Shown here one piece after another: positions 8,184-15,561 of a DNA stretch of 64,000 nt. The notes beneath the pieces were generated by a model, which was given only the letters and a program-made list of their open reading frames with translations, did not search any database and was not told the origin of the DNA. The first letter of the stretch is position 1, and the number at the start of each line of letters is the position of its first letter. The position numbers and the translations under genes are program-made. The DNA is from CAWEWH01 sp963812775 (GTDB taxonomy: Bacteria; Pseudomonadota; Alphaproteobacteria; Rhizobiales; Beijerinckiaceae): assembly GCA_963812775.1 (NCBI GenBank), contig CAWEWH010000005.1, positions 1 through 64,000 on the forward strand, written 5' to 3'.

Positions 8184-8951
8184 ATGGCGGCAGCGCAAGG
8201 ATATCTGCGCCTGCGCCAGGTCTGCCTGGTGGCGCGTGCCTTGGAGCCGAGCATCGGCGACATCGCGTCCATCATGGGTCTCGCGGTCTGCTACCGCGAT
8301 CCCAATGTCGGCCGCTACGGTCTCGAAAATGCGCTGCTGCCGGTCGGCACGCGGCTCCTCGAGATGGTTGCGCCCGTTGAGCCCAACACGGCCGCCGGCC
8401 GCTTCCTCGACAGGACGAACGGCCACGGCGGCTACATGGCGATCTTCTCGTGCGACGATCCGGCGAGCCGCCGCCGCCACGCGGAGAGCATCGGCGTGCG
8501 CGCCGCACACGTTATCGACCGGCCCAACTATCTCGGCGTTCAGCTGCATCCGCGCGACTGCCGCGCCGCCTTCATCGAGTTCAACCATGCGCGCGGCACG
8601 GCTGACGAGCCGCTGGGCGCCTATCCGCCCGCCGGTCCCGACTGGCAGAAGTCGATCCGCACCGAGCGCACCCAGGCCTTGACGGGGCTCGACCTGGAAT
8701 CGCCCGATCCCGCGGGTCTCGCCGGTCATTGGGGCAACATCCTACAGGTGCCCGTCAAGCAGGCGGATGTGCCGCAAATCGATGTCGACGGTGCGTTGCT
8801 CCGTTTCGTTCGCGGCAAGGGCGAGGTGATTGGCGGTCTCGAATTCCAGGTCACCGACGTGAAGACCGTCCTCGATGCGGCCCGCGCCAAGGGCTACGAG
8901 GTCGACAGCAATTCGTTCCACATTGGCGGCGTCAATTTCCGCGTGCACTGA
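8184..8951 (+). CDS. VOC/glyoxalase-like domain protein
   Basis: A 255-residue protein with two vicinal-oxygen-chelate-like modules (residues about 8-115 and 150-255). The first opens LRLRQVCLVARALEPSIGDI and contains ENALLPVGTRLLEMV. The start MAAAQGYLRLRQ begins one base after the stop of the preceding crotonase gene; an in-frame ATG 15 nt earlier would overlap it. VOC enzymes act on small carbonyl or CoA substrates with a metal, but metal ligands are not obvious here. It sits between two crotonase-fold genes, so a role in the same acyl-CoA pathway (epimerase-like or accessory) is inferred. Confidence 0.8.
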   Translation: MAAAQGYLRLRQVCLVARALEPSIGDIASIMGLAVCYRDPNVGRYGLENALLPVGTRLLEMVAPVEPNTAAGRFLDRTNGHGGYMAIFSCDDPASRRRHAESIGVRAAHVIDRPNYLGVQLHPRDCRAAFIEFNHARGTADEPLGAYPPAGPDWQKSIRTERTQALTGLDLESPDPAGLAGHWGNILQVPVKQADVPQIDVDGALLRFVRGKGEVIGGLEFQVTDVKTVLDAARAKGYEVDSNSFHIGGVNFRVH

Positions 8952-8985
8952 CGCGGCGATCGCACAACAGCACAGGGAGGCCAGC

Positions 8986-9807
8986 ATGGCGTATCAGGAA
9001 ATCCTCTACGATGCCGCCGACGGCGTCGCGACCGTGACGCTCAACCGTCCCGACAAGCTCAACGCCTGGACGTCGGTGATGGAGGATGAGGTGCGCCAAG
9101 CGATGCGCCAGGCGAGCGACGACGCCAAGGTGCGTGTCATCATTCTCACCGGCGCAGGCCGCGGCTTCTGTGCCGGCGCGGACATGGATCGGCTCAACTC
9201 GATCGTCGAAAAGCCTGGTGCGCAGGCGGCGGCCGCCGCCAAGGTGGCGCCGTTCGATGCCACCGCCCGCGCCGACTTCCAGAAGAAGTACTCGTATTTC
9301 CCCACGGTACCCAAGCCGGTCATCGGCGCCATCAACGGCCCTTGCGCCGGGCTTGGCATGGTCATCGCGCTCTATTGCGACATGCGCTTTGCCGCCCCTG
9401 AGGCGGTGTTCACGACGGCCTTCGCGCGTCGCGGGCTCATTGGCGAGCACGGCATCAGCTGGCTGTTGCCTACCATCGTGGGTCTCCCGGCAGCGCTCGA
9501 CCTGATGCTGTCGGCCCGCAAGGTCGACGCCAAGGAGGCGCTCGCCATCGGGCTCGTCAACCGCCTCGCCGCCCCCGGCGCGCTGATGGCGGACGTGCGC
9601 GCCTATGCGCAAGAGCTCGCCACCATGGTGTCGCCGCGCTCGATGCGGGTGATGAAGCGGCAGCTTTGGGATTCGCGCTTCAGGACGCTCGCCGATGACG
9701 TCGACAACGCCGATCACGAAATGAAGGGCAGCTTCACGAGCGAGGACTTCCGCGAGGGCGTCAGCCACTTCGTCGAGAAGCGCAAGCCCGCCTTCACGGG
9801 ACGCTGA
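8986..9807 (+). CDS. Enoyl-CoA hydratase/isomerase family protein
   Basis: A 273-residue crotonase-fold protein starting MAYQEILYDAADGVATVTLNRPDKLNAW, with GAGRGFCAGADMDRL, INGPCAGLGMVIALYCDMR and RRGLIGEHGISWLLP. The Glu in IGEHG occupies the second catalytic position, unlike the Asp of the paralogue 1.6 kb upstream. The start is set by AGGGAGG about 8 nt before the ATG. It is the last gene of the run and is followed by a convergent HNH gene. Confidence 0.9.
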   Translation: MAYQEILYDAADGVATVTLNRPDKLNAWTSVMEDEVRQAMRQASDDAKVRVIILTGAGRGFCAGADMDRLNSIVEKPGAQAAAAAKVAPFDATARADFQKKYSYFPTVPKPVIGAINGPCAGLGMVIALYCDMRFAAPEAVFTTAFARRGLIGEHGISWLLPTIVGLPAALDLMLSARKVDAKEALAIGLVNRLAAPGALMADVRAYAQELATMVSPRSMRVMKRQLWDSRFRTLADDVDNADHEMKGSFTSEDFREGVSHFVEKRKPAFTGR

Positions 9808-9840
9808 CCAAGCCCTGTCCGCCATCGGCGCCGACGAAGC

Positions 9841-10413
9841 TTACGGCTCGAGCTCGGTGTCCCAGTAGAGATAGTCCATCCAGCTATCGTGCAGGTAGTT
9901 GGGTGGGAACTGGCGGCCGTTGTGGTGCAGGTCGTGCACGCTCGGCTGATACGGCATGTGGTGCGGCACCATGCCCACGTCGCGGGGCAGCCGGTCACCC
10001 TTCTTCAGATTGCAGATGGAGCAGGCGGTGACGACGTTGTCCCAGGTCGTGTGGCCGCCGCGCGAGCGCGGGACGAGGTGATCGAAGGTGAGCTCCTCGC
10101 GGGCTCCGCAATATTGGCACGTGAATCGGTCGCGCAGAAAAACGTTGAAACGGGTAAAGGCGGGCTGGCGGGTCGGCTTGACGTAGGTCTTGAGCGAAAC
10201 GACGGACGGCAGACGCATCTCGAAGCTCGGACTTCGAACCGTCTTGTCGTATTCCGAAACGATGTTCACCCGCTCAAGGAACACCGCCTTGATGGCGTCC
10301 TGCCAGCTCCAGAGCGACAGCGGGTAATAGCTCAGCGGCCGAAAATCGGCGTTGAGCACCAGGGCGGGACAGCCCTCGGGCGATACCGGATGGGGGACAT
10401 GGACGGTCACCAA
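9841..10413 (-). CDS. HNH endonuclease family protein
   Basis: A 190-residue protein with a compact HNH fold: CQYCGAREELTFDHLVPRSRGGHTTWDN followed by ACSICNLKKGDR. It contains both zinc CxxC pairs and the central DH plus downstream Asn of the active site. The N-terminal 90 residues (VLNADFRPLSYYPLSLWSWQDA) are typical of a widespread chromosomal family in alphaproteobacteria not tied to restriction or phage packaging. No methylase or phage gene is nearby. The cellular role of this family is not known. Confidence 0.9.
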   Translation of the reverse strand: MVTVHVPHPVSPEGCPALVLNADFRPLSYYPLSLWSWQDAIKAVFLERVNIVSEYDKTVRSPSFEMRLPSVVSLKTYVKPTRQPAFTRFNVFLRDRFTCQYCGAREELTFDHLVPRSRGGHTTWDNVVTACSICNLKKGDRLPRDVGMVPHHMPYQPSVHDLHHNGRQFPPNYLHDSWMDYLYWDTELEP

Positions 10414-10562
10414 CCACCTCTGAAACGCTGCGCACCGCGCTTAAAGCGCGAATCCCTCACAGTTTCAATAGTCTATTGCGTGCGACGCGATTGTGAAACA
10501 AACGAGCCCCATTCAACGCATGGTTCTGAGAAAGTGCGCGCGGTTTCGAAAGATCACGCGCT

Positions 10563-11444
10563 CTAACGCGTCGGCATCGGCTTTTCGCCCCGGTAGTCGT
10601 AGAAGCCACGCTTGGTCTTGCGGCCAAGCCAGCCGGCCTCGACATATTTCACCAGAAGCGGACAGGGCCGGTATTTGCTGTCGGCCAACCCCTCATGCAG
10701 CACCTGCATGACCGACAGGCATACGTCGAGCCCGATGAAGTCGGCGAGCTGCAGCGGTCCCATGGGGTGATTGGCGCCGAGCCGCATGGCCATGTCGATG
10801 GATTCCACCGAGCCGACGCCCTCGTAGAGCGTATAGATCGCCTCGTTGATCATCGGCAGCAGGATGCGGTTGACGATGAAGGCCGGGAAGTCCTCCGAGG
10901 TGGTCGTGGTCTTGCCAAGGCTGTCGATGAAGCCCTTGATGGTTTCGAAGGTGGCATCCTCGGTGGCGATGCCGCGGATCAGCTCAACGAGCTGCATGCG
11001 CGGCACTGGATTCATGAAGTGGATGCCGAGGAAGCGCTCGGGCCTGTCGGTCGATGCCGCAAGCCGCGTGATCGAGATCGACGAGGTGTTGGACCCGATG
11101 ATGGCATCGCGTCGGATAGCCGGGCAAAGCTCCGCGAATATCTTGCGCTTGATGCTTTCATTCTCGGCTGCCGCCTCGATGACCAGATCACAGTCCGCAA
11201 AGGCCGAGTAGGAGAGGGCCGGGGTGATGCGGGCCAGCGCCGCGGCGCGCTTGCCCTCGTCGAACTGGCCCCTCACGATGAGCCGCGCCATATCGGCGTT
11301 GATCGTTGCGAGCGCGGCATTGATGCGCTCCTCGCTCACGTCGTTCAGCAGGACATCGTAGCCGGCAGCGGCGCAGACATGCGCGATGCCGTTGCCCATC
11401 TGCCCTGCGCCGATCACGCCGATCTTGCGTACTTGCGTCACCAT
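10563..11444 (-). CDS. hbd: 3-hydroxybutyryl-CoA dehydrogenase
   Basis: A 293-residue short 3-hydroxyacyl-CoA dehydrogenase. The NAD-binding motif is GVIGAGQMGNGIAHVCA at residues 9-25, the catalytic His-Glu region shows in GIHFMNPVPRMQLVELI, and NRILLPMINEAIYTLYEG lies in the C-terminal domain. It oxidises (S)-3-hydroxybutyryl-CoA to acetoacetyl-CoA with NAD. It follows etfB-etfA on the same strand with a 37-nt gap, the usual etfBA-hbd order in Rhizobiales, so electrons from acyl-CoA dehydrogenases and the next beta-oxidation step are coordinated. Confidence 0.93.
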   Translation of the reverse strand: MVTQVRKIGVIGAGQMGNGIAHVCAAAGYDVLLNDVSEERINAALATINADMARLIVRGQFDEGKRAAALARITPALSYSAFADCDLVIEAAAENESIKRKIFAELCPAIRRDAIIGSNTSSISITRLAASTDRPERFLGIHFMNPVPRMQLVELIRGIATEDATFETIKGFIDSLGKTTTTSEDFPAFIVNRILLPMINEAIYTLYEGVGSVESIDMAMRLGANHPMGPLQLADFIGLDVCLSVMQVLHEGLADSKYRPCPLLVKYVEAGWLGRKTKRGFYDYRGEKPMPTR

Positions 11445-11481
11445 ATGTGCATCCGGACCCCGATCGACGCCGTGAGGCGCT

Positions 11482-12426
11482 TCATCGCCCTGCCTTGCCC
11501 AGTTCGTCAGCGAGCTGCGGCAGCACCTGGAACAGATCGCCCACGAGGCCGAAATCGGCCACTTGGAAGATCGGCGCCTCCTCGTCCTTGTTGATCGCCA
11601 CGATCACCTTGGAGTCCTTCATGCCGGCCAGATGCTGGATGGCACCCGAAATGCCGACCGCGATATAGAGCTCCGGCGCCACCACCTTGCCGGTCTGGCC
11701 CACCTGCCAGTCGTTGGGCGCATAACCCGCATCGACGGCGGCGCGCGAGGCACCCATGGCGGCGCCGAGCTTGTCGGCGACCGGCTCGATATATTTGGCG
11801 AAGTTCTCGGACGAGGCGAGCGCCCGGCCGCCCGAGATGATGATCTTGGCGGAGGTGAGCTCCGGCCGGTCGGACTTCGACAGCTCTTCGCCCTTGAAGA
11901 CCGACAACGAAGGATCGGCGGCGGCCGCCGCCGCCTCGATAGGTGCCGAGCCACCCTGGCCGGGCGCCTGGAAGGTCGCCGTGCGCACGGTGATGACCTT
12001 CTTGGCATCCGTCGCCTGCACGGTTTGGATGGCGTTGCCGGCGTAGATCGGCCGCTCGAACGTGTCGGCCGACACCACCTTGATCACGTCCGACACTTGC
12101 ATCACGTCGAGCAAGGCTGCGACGCGCGGCATGATGTTCTTGCCCATCGAGGTCGCCGGCATCATGAGGGCGTCGTAGCTGCCGGCCAGCGACACGACGA
12201 GCGCCGCGATCGGTTCGGCAAGCCCGTGCTCATAGAGCGGCGCGTCGACCATCAAGACCTTCTCGACTCCCTCGAGCTTGGCGGCAGCCTCGGCGGCGGG
12301 ACGGCAATTGGCCCCGGCGATCAGCACGTGGACGGGAGCGCCGAGCCCCTTGGCGGCGGTGAGCGCCTTGGCGGTGGCGTCGCTCAACCCCTTGTTGCTG
12401 TGGTCGGCGATGAGCAGCGTCGTCAC
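11482..12426 (-). CDS. etfA: Electron transfer flavoprotein, alpha subunit
   Basis: A 314-residue ETF alpha chain. The C-terminal FAD domain is clear: IISGGRALASSENF, AVDAGYAPNDWQVGQTGKVVAPELYIAVGISGAIQH, and VAINKDEEAPIFQVADFGLVGD. ETF accepts electrons from acyl-CoA dehydrogenases and passes them to ETF:quinone oxidoreductase. It directly follows etfB, with one base between the two. The acyl-CoA dehydrogenases at 36.7-39.1 kb are plausible electron donors. Confidence 0.96.
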   Translation of the reverse strand: MTTLLIADHSNKGLSDATAKALTAAKGLGAPVHVLIAGANCRPAAEAAAKLEGVEKVLMVDAPLYEHGLAEPIAALVVSLAGSYDALMMPATSMGKNIMPRVAALLDVMQVSDVIKVVSADTFERPIYAGNAIQTVQATDAKKVITVRTATFQAPGQGGSAPIEAAAAAADPSLSVFKGEELSKSDRPELTSAKIIISGGRALASSENFAKYIEPVADKLGAAMGASRAAVDAGYAPNDWQVGQTGKVVAPELYIAVGISGAIQHLAGMKDSKVIVAINKDEEAPIFQVADFGLVGDLFQVLPQLADELGKAGR

Positions 12427-12427
12427 G

Positions 12428-13177
12428 TCAGATCACTCCCACTTCATTCTTGAGCTTGCCGACCAGCTCCTCGACCGTCTTCACCTTGACGCCTGCCTGG
12501 CGCTTCGCCGGCTCCACCGTCTTCAGCACCTTGAGGCGCGGCTTGACCTCGACGCCGAGCGCCTCGGGGGTCGTCTCGTTGAGCGGCTTCTTCTTCGCCT
12601 TCATGATGTTGGGCAACGACGCGTAGCGCGGCTCGTTGAGGCGCAGATCCGTCGTGATGATGGCCGGAAGCTTCAGATCGACGGTCTGCAGGCCGCCGTC
12701 GACCTCGCGCGTCACTGCAATCCGCTCGCCGTCGATGACGAGCTTGGACGCGAAGGTGCCCTGCGGCCAGCCCAACAGGGCGGCGAGCATTTGCCCGGTC
12801 TGGTTGCTGTCGTCGTCGATCGCCTGCTTGCCGAGGATGACCAGCTTCGGGCTCTCGTCGGCGACGATCTTCTGCAGGAGTTTGGCGACACCGAGCGGTT
12901 CCACCATCGTGTCGGTCTTTACCAGGATGCCGCGGTCCGCGCCCATGGCGAGACCCGTGCGGATCGTCTCGGCCGCCTGGGCTGGCCCGATGGAGATCAC
13001 CACCACTTCGGTGGCCTTGCCGGCCTCCCTGAGACGCAAGGCCTCTTCGACGGCGATCTCGTCGAAGGGGTTCATCGACATTTTCACGTTGGCGAGCTCG
13101 ACGCCGGACCCGTCGGGCTTGACGCGAACCTTCACGTTGAAATCGACGACCCGCTTGACGGGCACGAGTATCTTCAT
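12428..13177 (-). CDS. etfB: Electron transfer flavoprotein, beta subunit
   Basis: A 249-residue ETF beta chain starting MKILVPVKRVVDFNVKVRVK, with GKQAIDDDSNQTGQMLAALL and the AMP-binding region. Residues 188-199 form the dehydrogenase recognition loop LPNIMKAKKKPL, the segment whose lysines are trimethylated by ETFBKMT in mitochondria and in some alphaproteobacteria. A homologue of that methyltransferase is encoded at 49489-50166. First gene of the etfB-etfA-hbd run. Confidence 0.96.
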   Translation of the reverse strand: MKILVPVKRVVDFNVKVRVKPDGSGVELANVKMSMNPFDEIAVEEALRLREAGKATEVVVISIGPAQAAETIRTGLAMGADRGILVKTDTMVEPLGVAKLLQKIVADESPKLVILGKQAIDDDSNQTGQMLAALLGWPQGTFASKLVIDGERIAVTREVDGGLQTVDLKLPAIITTDLRLNEPRYASLPNIMKAKKKPLNETTPEALGVEVKPRLKVLKTVEPAKRQAGVKVKTVEELVGKLKNEVGVI

Positions 13178-13326
13178 CCGTTTCGTCCTTCGAGCATGAA
13201 AGTCGGACCGGCCGGGCCCACTATCGACGGCGTCCGGAAGGCCGTCCAGTCACCGGCGTGCTTGGAGCGGCCGGACCGTAGCGTGCCCTTCCGCCTTGTC
13301 AACGCTAGGCTTTCGGCGCCCGATCC

Positions 13327-14040
13327 TCAGGCATCGCCTGTCAGCTGCGCATCGTCGTCGCGTCCGAAAAGCGGTTGATCGCGCCGTCGCAGCGGCACGA
13401 CCAAGAGGGCTCCCGCCGCAAAGCCGCCGGCGTGAGCGTACCAGCCGGTTGAATCGTCGGCCCCGATCAGCACCGCGCCAATCTGGAACAGGGCCCAGAA
13501 GCCGATGCCCCAAAACGCCCTCAGCTTGAGCGGCACGCGGTTGAGGAAGAGTCCCCAGATCTTCACGCGCGGATGCAGCATCAGATAGGCGGCCATGACG
13601 CCCGACACCGCCCCGGACGCGCCGACCAGCGGCCGCACCGGGTCGGACGCGAAGATCGCGTACACGACGCCGCCGGCAACCCCGCACGCCGTGAAGAAAA
13701 CGAGGAAGCGCGCATGCCCCATGGCGTCCTCGACGTTGTCGCCGAACACCCACAGGAACAGCATGTTGCCGGCGAGATGCAGGAACGAGGCGTGAATGAA
13801 GATCGAGGTGACGAGGGTGAGCGCCGACGGCACGAGCGGAAGCCCGTCGGGCAGCACCTGCTCACCGAAGAGCTGCGCCGGCACGAGACCGAGGCCGGCA
13901 AAGACCCTGTCGGAACCGATGGGAAGAATGTCGAGGCTGACGGCGCCGTAGACAAGGACCGCGGCCGCCATGAGCGCGTAAGTTGCCGTCGGCGCCTTGA
14001 GGTAGCGCAGCGGCACACTGTCGTGGAGCGGCAGGAACAT
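13327..14040 (-). CDS. Rhomboid family intramembrane serine protease
   Basis: A 237-residue polytopic membrane protein with the rhomboid catalytic set: HLAGNMLFLWVFG in TM2, the nucleophile Ser in GASGAVSGVMAAY (TM4), and the partner His in YAHAGGFAAGALL (TM6). Rhomboids cleave transmembrane substrates within the inner membrane. The L1 loop is long, as in alphaproteobacterial members. It is followed upstream on the same strand by the adenosyltransferase gene (33-nt gap), a pairing often seen in Rhizobiales. The substrate is unknown. Confidence 0.92.
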   Translation of the reverse strand: MFLPLHDSVPLRYLKAPTATYALMAAAVLVYGAVSLDILPIGSDRVFAGLGLVPAQLFGEQVLPDGLPLVPSALTLVTSIFIHASFLHLAGNMLFLWVFGDNVEDAMGHARFLVFFTACGVAGGVVYAIFASDPVRPLVGASGAVSGVMAAYLMLHPRVKIWGLFLNRVPLKLRAFWGIGFWALFQIGAVLIGADDSTGWYAHAGGFAAGALLVVPLRRRDQPLFGRDDDAQLTGDA

Positions 14041-14073
14041 CGGGTGTCGGGTGACTTACGTCACGCGTCTGGC

Positions 14074-14652
14074 TCAGCGGTTTTGGCCCGGCTTCCACAA
14101 AACGTCCTTGCGGCCCCTGTCGTTGGCATGGCGGCCGGCGACGAAGAGGAAATCGGACAGGCGATTGACGTATTGCAGCACCGGCGGCTCGACATTTTCA
14201 CCCTCGGCGTCGGCGAGCTTCACGATGAGACGTTCGGCGCGCCGGCAGACGGTGCGGGCGAGATGCAGATAGGAGGCGGTGGCGGTGCCGCCCGGCAGCA
14301 CGAAGGAGGTGAGCGGCGCGAGCCCGTCATTGAGCCCATCGATCTGCTGCTCGAGCCAAGCGACCTGCGCGTCCGTGACGTTGAGCCGCGCGCCGCCCGG
14401 TCCCTTGCCGCCTTCGGGCATGCACAGATCCGCCTCGACGTCGAAGAGGTCGTTCTGCACCCGCGCCAGGAGATCGTCGAGCCGCCGATCATCGCCGGTG
14501 CTCAGCCTGACGATGCCGATGACGGCGTTGAGCTCATCGAGGGTGCCGTACGCATCGACGCGCAGGTCGTATTTCTTGCGCCGCTCGCCTGTGCCCAGCG
14601 AGGTGGTGCCGGAGTCACCGGTGCGCGTGTAAATGCGGTTGAGACGGACCAT
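14074..14652 (-). CDS. Cob(I)alamin adenosyltransferase, PduO type
   Basis: A 192-residue PduO-type ATP:cob(I)alamin adenosyltransferase. The N-terminal ATP-binding signature is IYTRTGDSGTTSLGTGERRKK, and later landmarks are DELNAVIG and LPGGTATASYLHLARTVCRRAER. It makes adenosylcobalamin for enzymes such as methylmalonyl-CoA mutase, fitting the propionyl/acyl-CoA metabolism implied by neighbouring clusters. Full length for the family. It sits between rhomboid and the PagL-like gene. Confidence 0.94.
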   Translation of the reverse strand: MVRLNRIYTRTGDSGTTSLGTGERRKKYDLRVDAYGTLDELNAVIGIVRLSTGDDRRLDDLLARVQNDLFDVEADLCMPEGGKGPGGARLNVTDAQVAWLEQQIDGLNDGLAPLTSFVLPGGTATASYLHLARTVCRRAERLIVKLADAEGENVEPPVLQYVNRLSDFLFVAGRHANDRGRKDVLWKPGQNR

Positions 14653-14676
14653 GCAAGGTCGCCGCGTCGTTGCAAA

Positions 14677-15262
14677 TCAGAACGTATAGCCCAGCCGGAC
14701 GCCGATATTGGTGAGGCCGCGGTTCTGGCTGCAGAGGCCGGCATTGGACATATGCTCGACCGTTCCCATCAGGCTCCAGCGCTCGCTGAAGCGATAGCCG
14801 ACGGACGCGGATTCACGGAACAGCGGCGAGCAGCCGAGCGCCGATTGGCCGGGCCGCGCGATCGGCGACGTGTCGCCGTTGTGGAAGGCGCCGCCGAACG
14901 TTCCTTCGACGAAAATCTGCGGCGTGAAATCGAAGGTCCAGGTGAACCCGGCATACGCAAAGCTCGTGTCGCCGCGAAAGTTGGCGCTGCCGCCCACATG
15001 CAGGCGCGGGATGAGCGGATCGGTCCAGTCGTTGGTGCGCCAGAACTTCGAGGTCAGCACCTCACCGGTGATGTTGCCGGAGCCCGATTTCAGGTGAGAC
15101 CGGGTCCTGGATCGAAAAGCCGAGCCGGATCTCCGACAGAAGCGGCGGCGAATAGACGGCGCTCATCGGCGGGGCCGGCATGGCAGCGTCGGCCGCCAAG
15201 GCGATAGCCGCAGCGCCGAAGGAACTCGTCGCCGAAAGGATGAAAATTGCAAAGCAACGCAT
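14677..15262 (-). pseudogene. Acyloxyacyl hydrolase / PagL-like outer-membrane protein, interrupted by a one-base frameshift
   Basis: The N-terminal part (ATG at 15262, MRCFAIFILSATSSFGAA signal peptide, cleavage near ALA-AD, then LLSEIRLGFSIQDPVSPE) and the C-terminal part (GSGNITGEVLTSKFWRTND... to GLTNIGVRLGYTF) are in different frames. Joined by removing one base near 15086-15091 they give a 194-residue protein with the PagL/acyloxyacyl hydrolase pattern. The ending NxGxRxGYTF and HxSN (EHMSNAG) carry the catalytic His-Ser pair. Such proteins deacylate lipid A in the outer membrane. The switch site reads GAAATC on the coding strand, so GAATC is the likely original; a sequencing error is as plausible as real decay. 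Confidence 0.75.
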
Positions 15263-15372
15263 GCTTGAGCCCTGACTCGCCGTTCTTAGCACGAAGCGTG
15301 CATTCGATAAGACCCTTAAGGGGCAATCGCCCCGGATGTTGCATGGTTGCAACGCCCCGTTGCGGCGGATCT

Positions 15373-15561
15373 TCAGGAAGATTGCAGCCAGATGACGGCC
15401 AGCACCACGAGGATGGCGATGAACTGCAGCAGCACCCTGAGCCGCATCAGCTTCTGCGACTTTTCAGGGCTGCCGCCGCGCATCATGTTGGTGAGGCCGA
15501 GGACAAGCACCAGGGCGACGGCCCCCACCGCAATGATCACGAACCAGTTGGAGGCGTTCAT
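15373..15561 (-). CDS. Small twin-transmembrane protein (HIG1-like)
   Basis: A 62-residue protein with two membrane segments (WFVIIAVGAVALVLVLGL and LRVLLQFIAILVVLAVIW) around a short cytoplasmic loop MMRGGSPEKSQKLMR, a conserved motif of this alphaproteobacterial family. It starts inside the stop of the TIGR02302 gene (ATGA overlap at 15558-15561), so it is translationally coupled to it. No function is assigned; distant resemblance to HIG1-domain proteins suggests a role near respiratory complexes, which is inference. Confidence 0.8.
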   Translation of the reverse strand: MNASNWFVIIAVGAVALVLVLGLTNMMRGGSPEKSQKLMRLRVLLQFIAILVVLAVIWLQSS

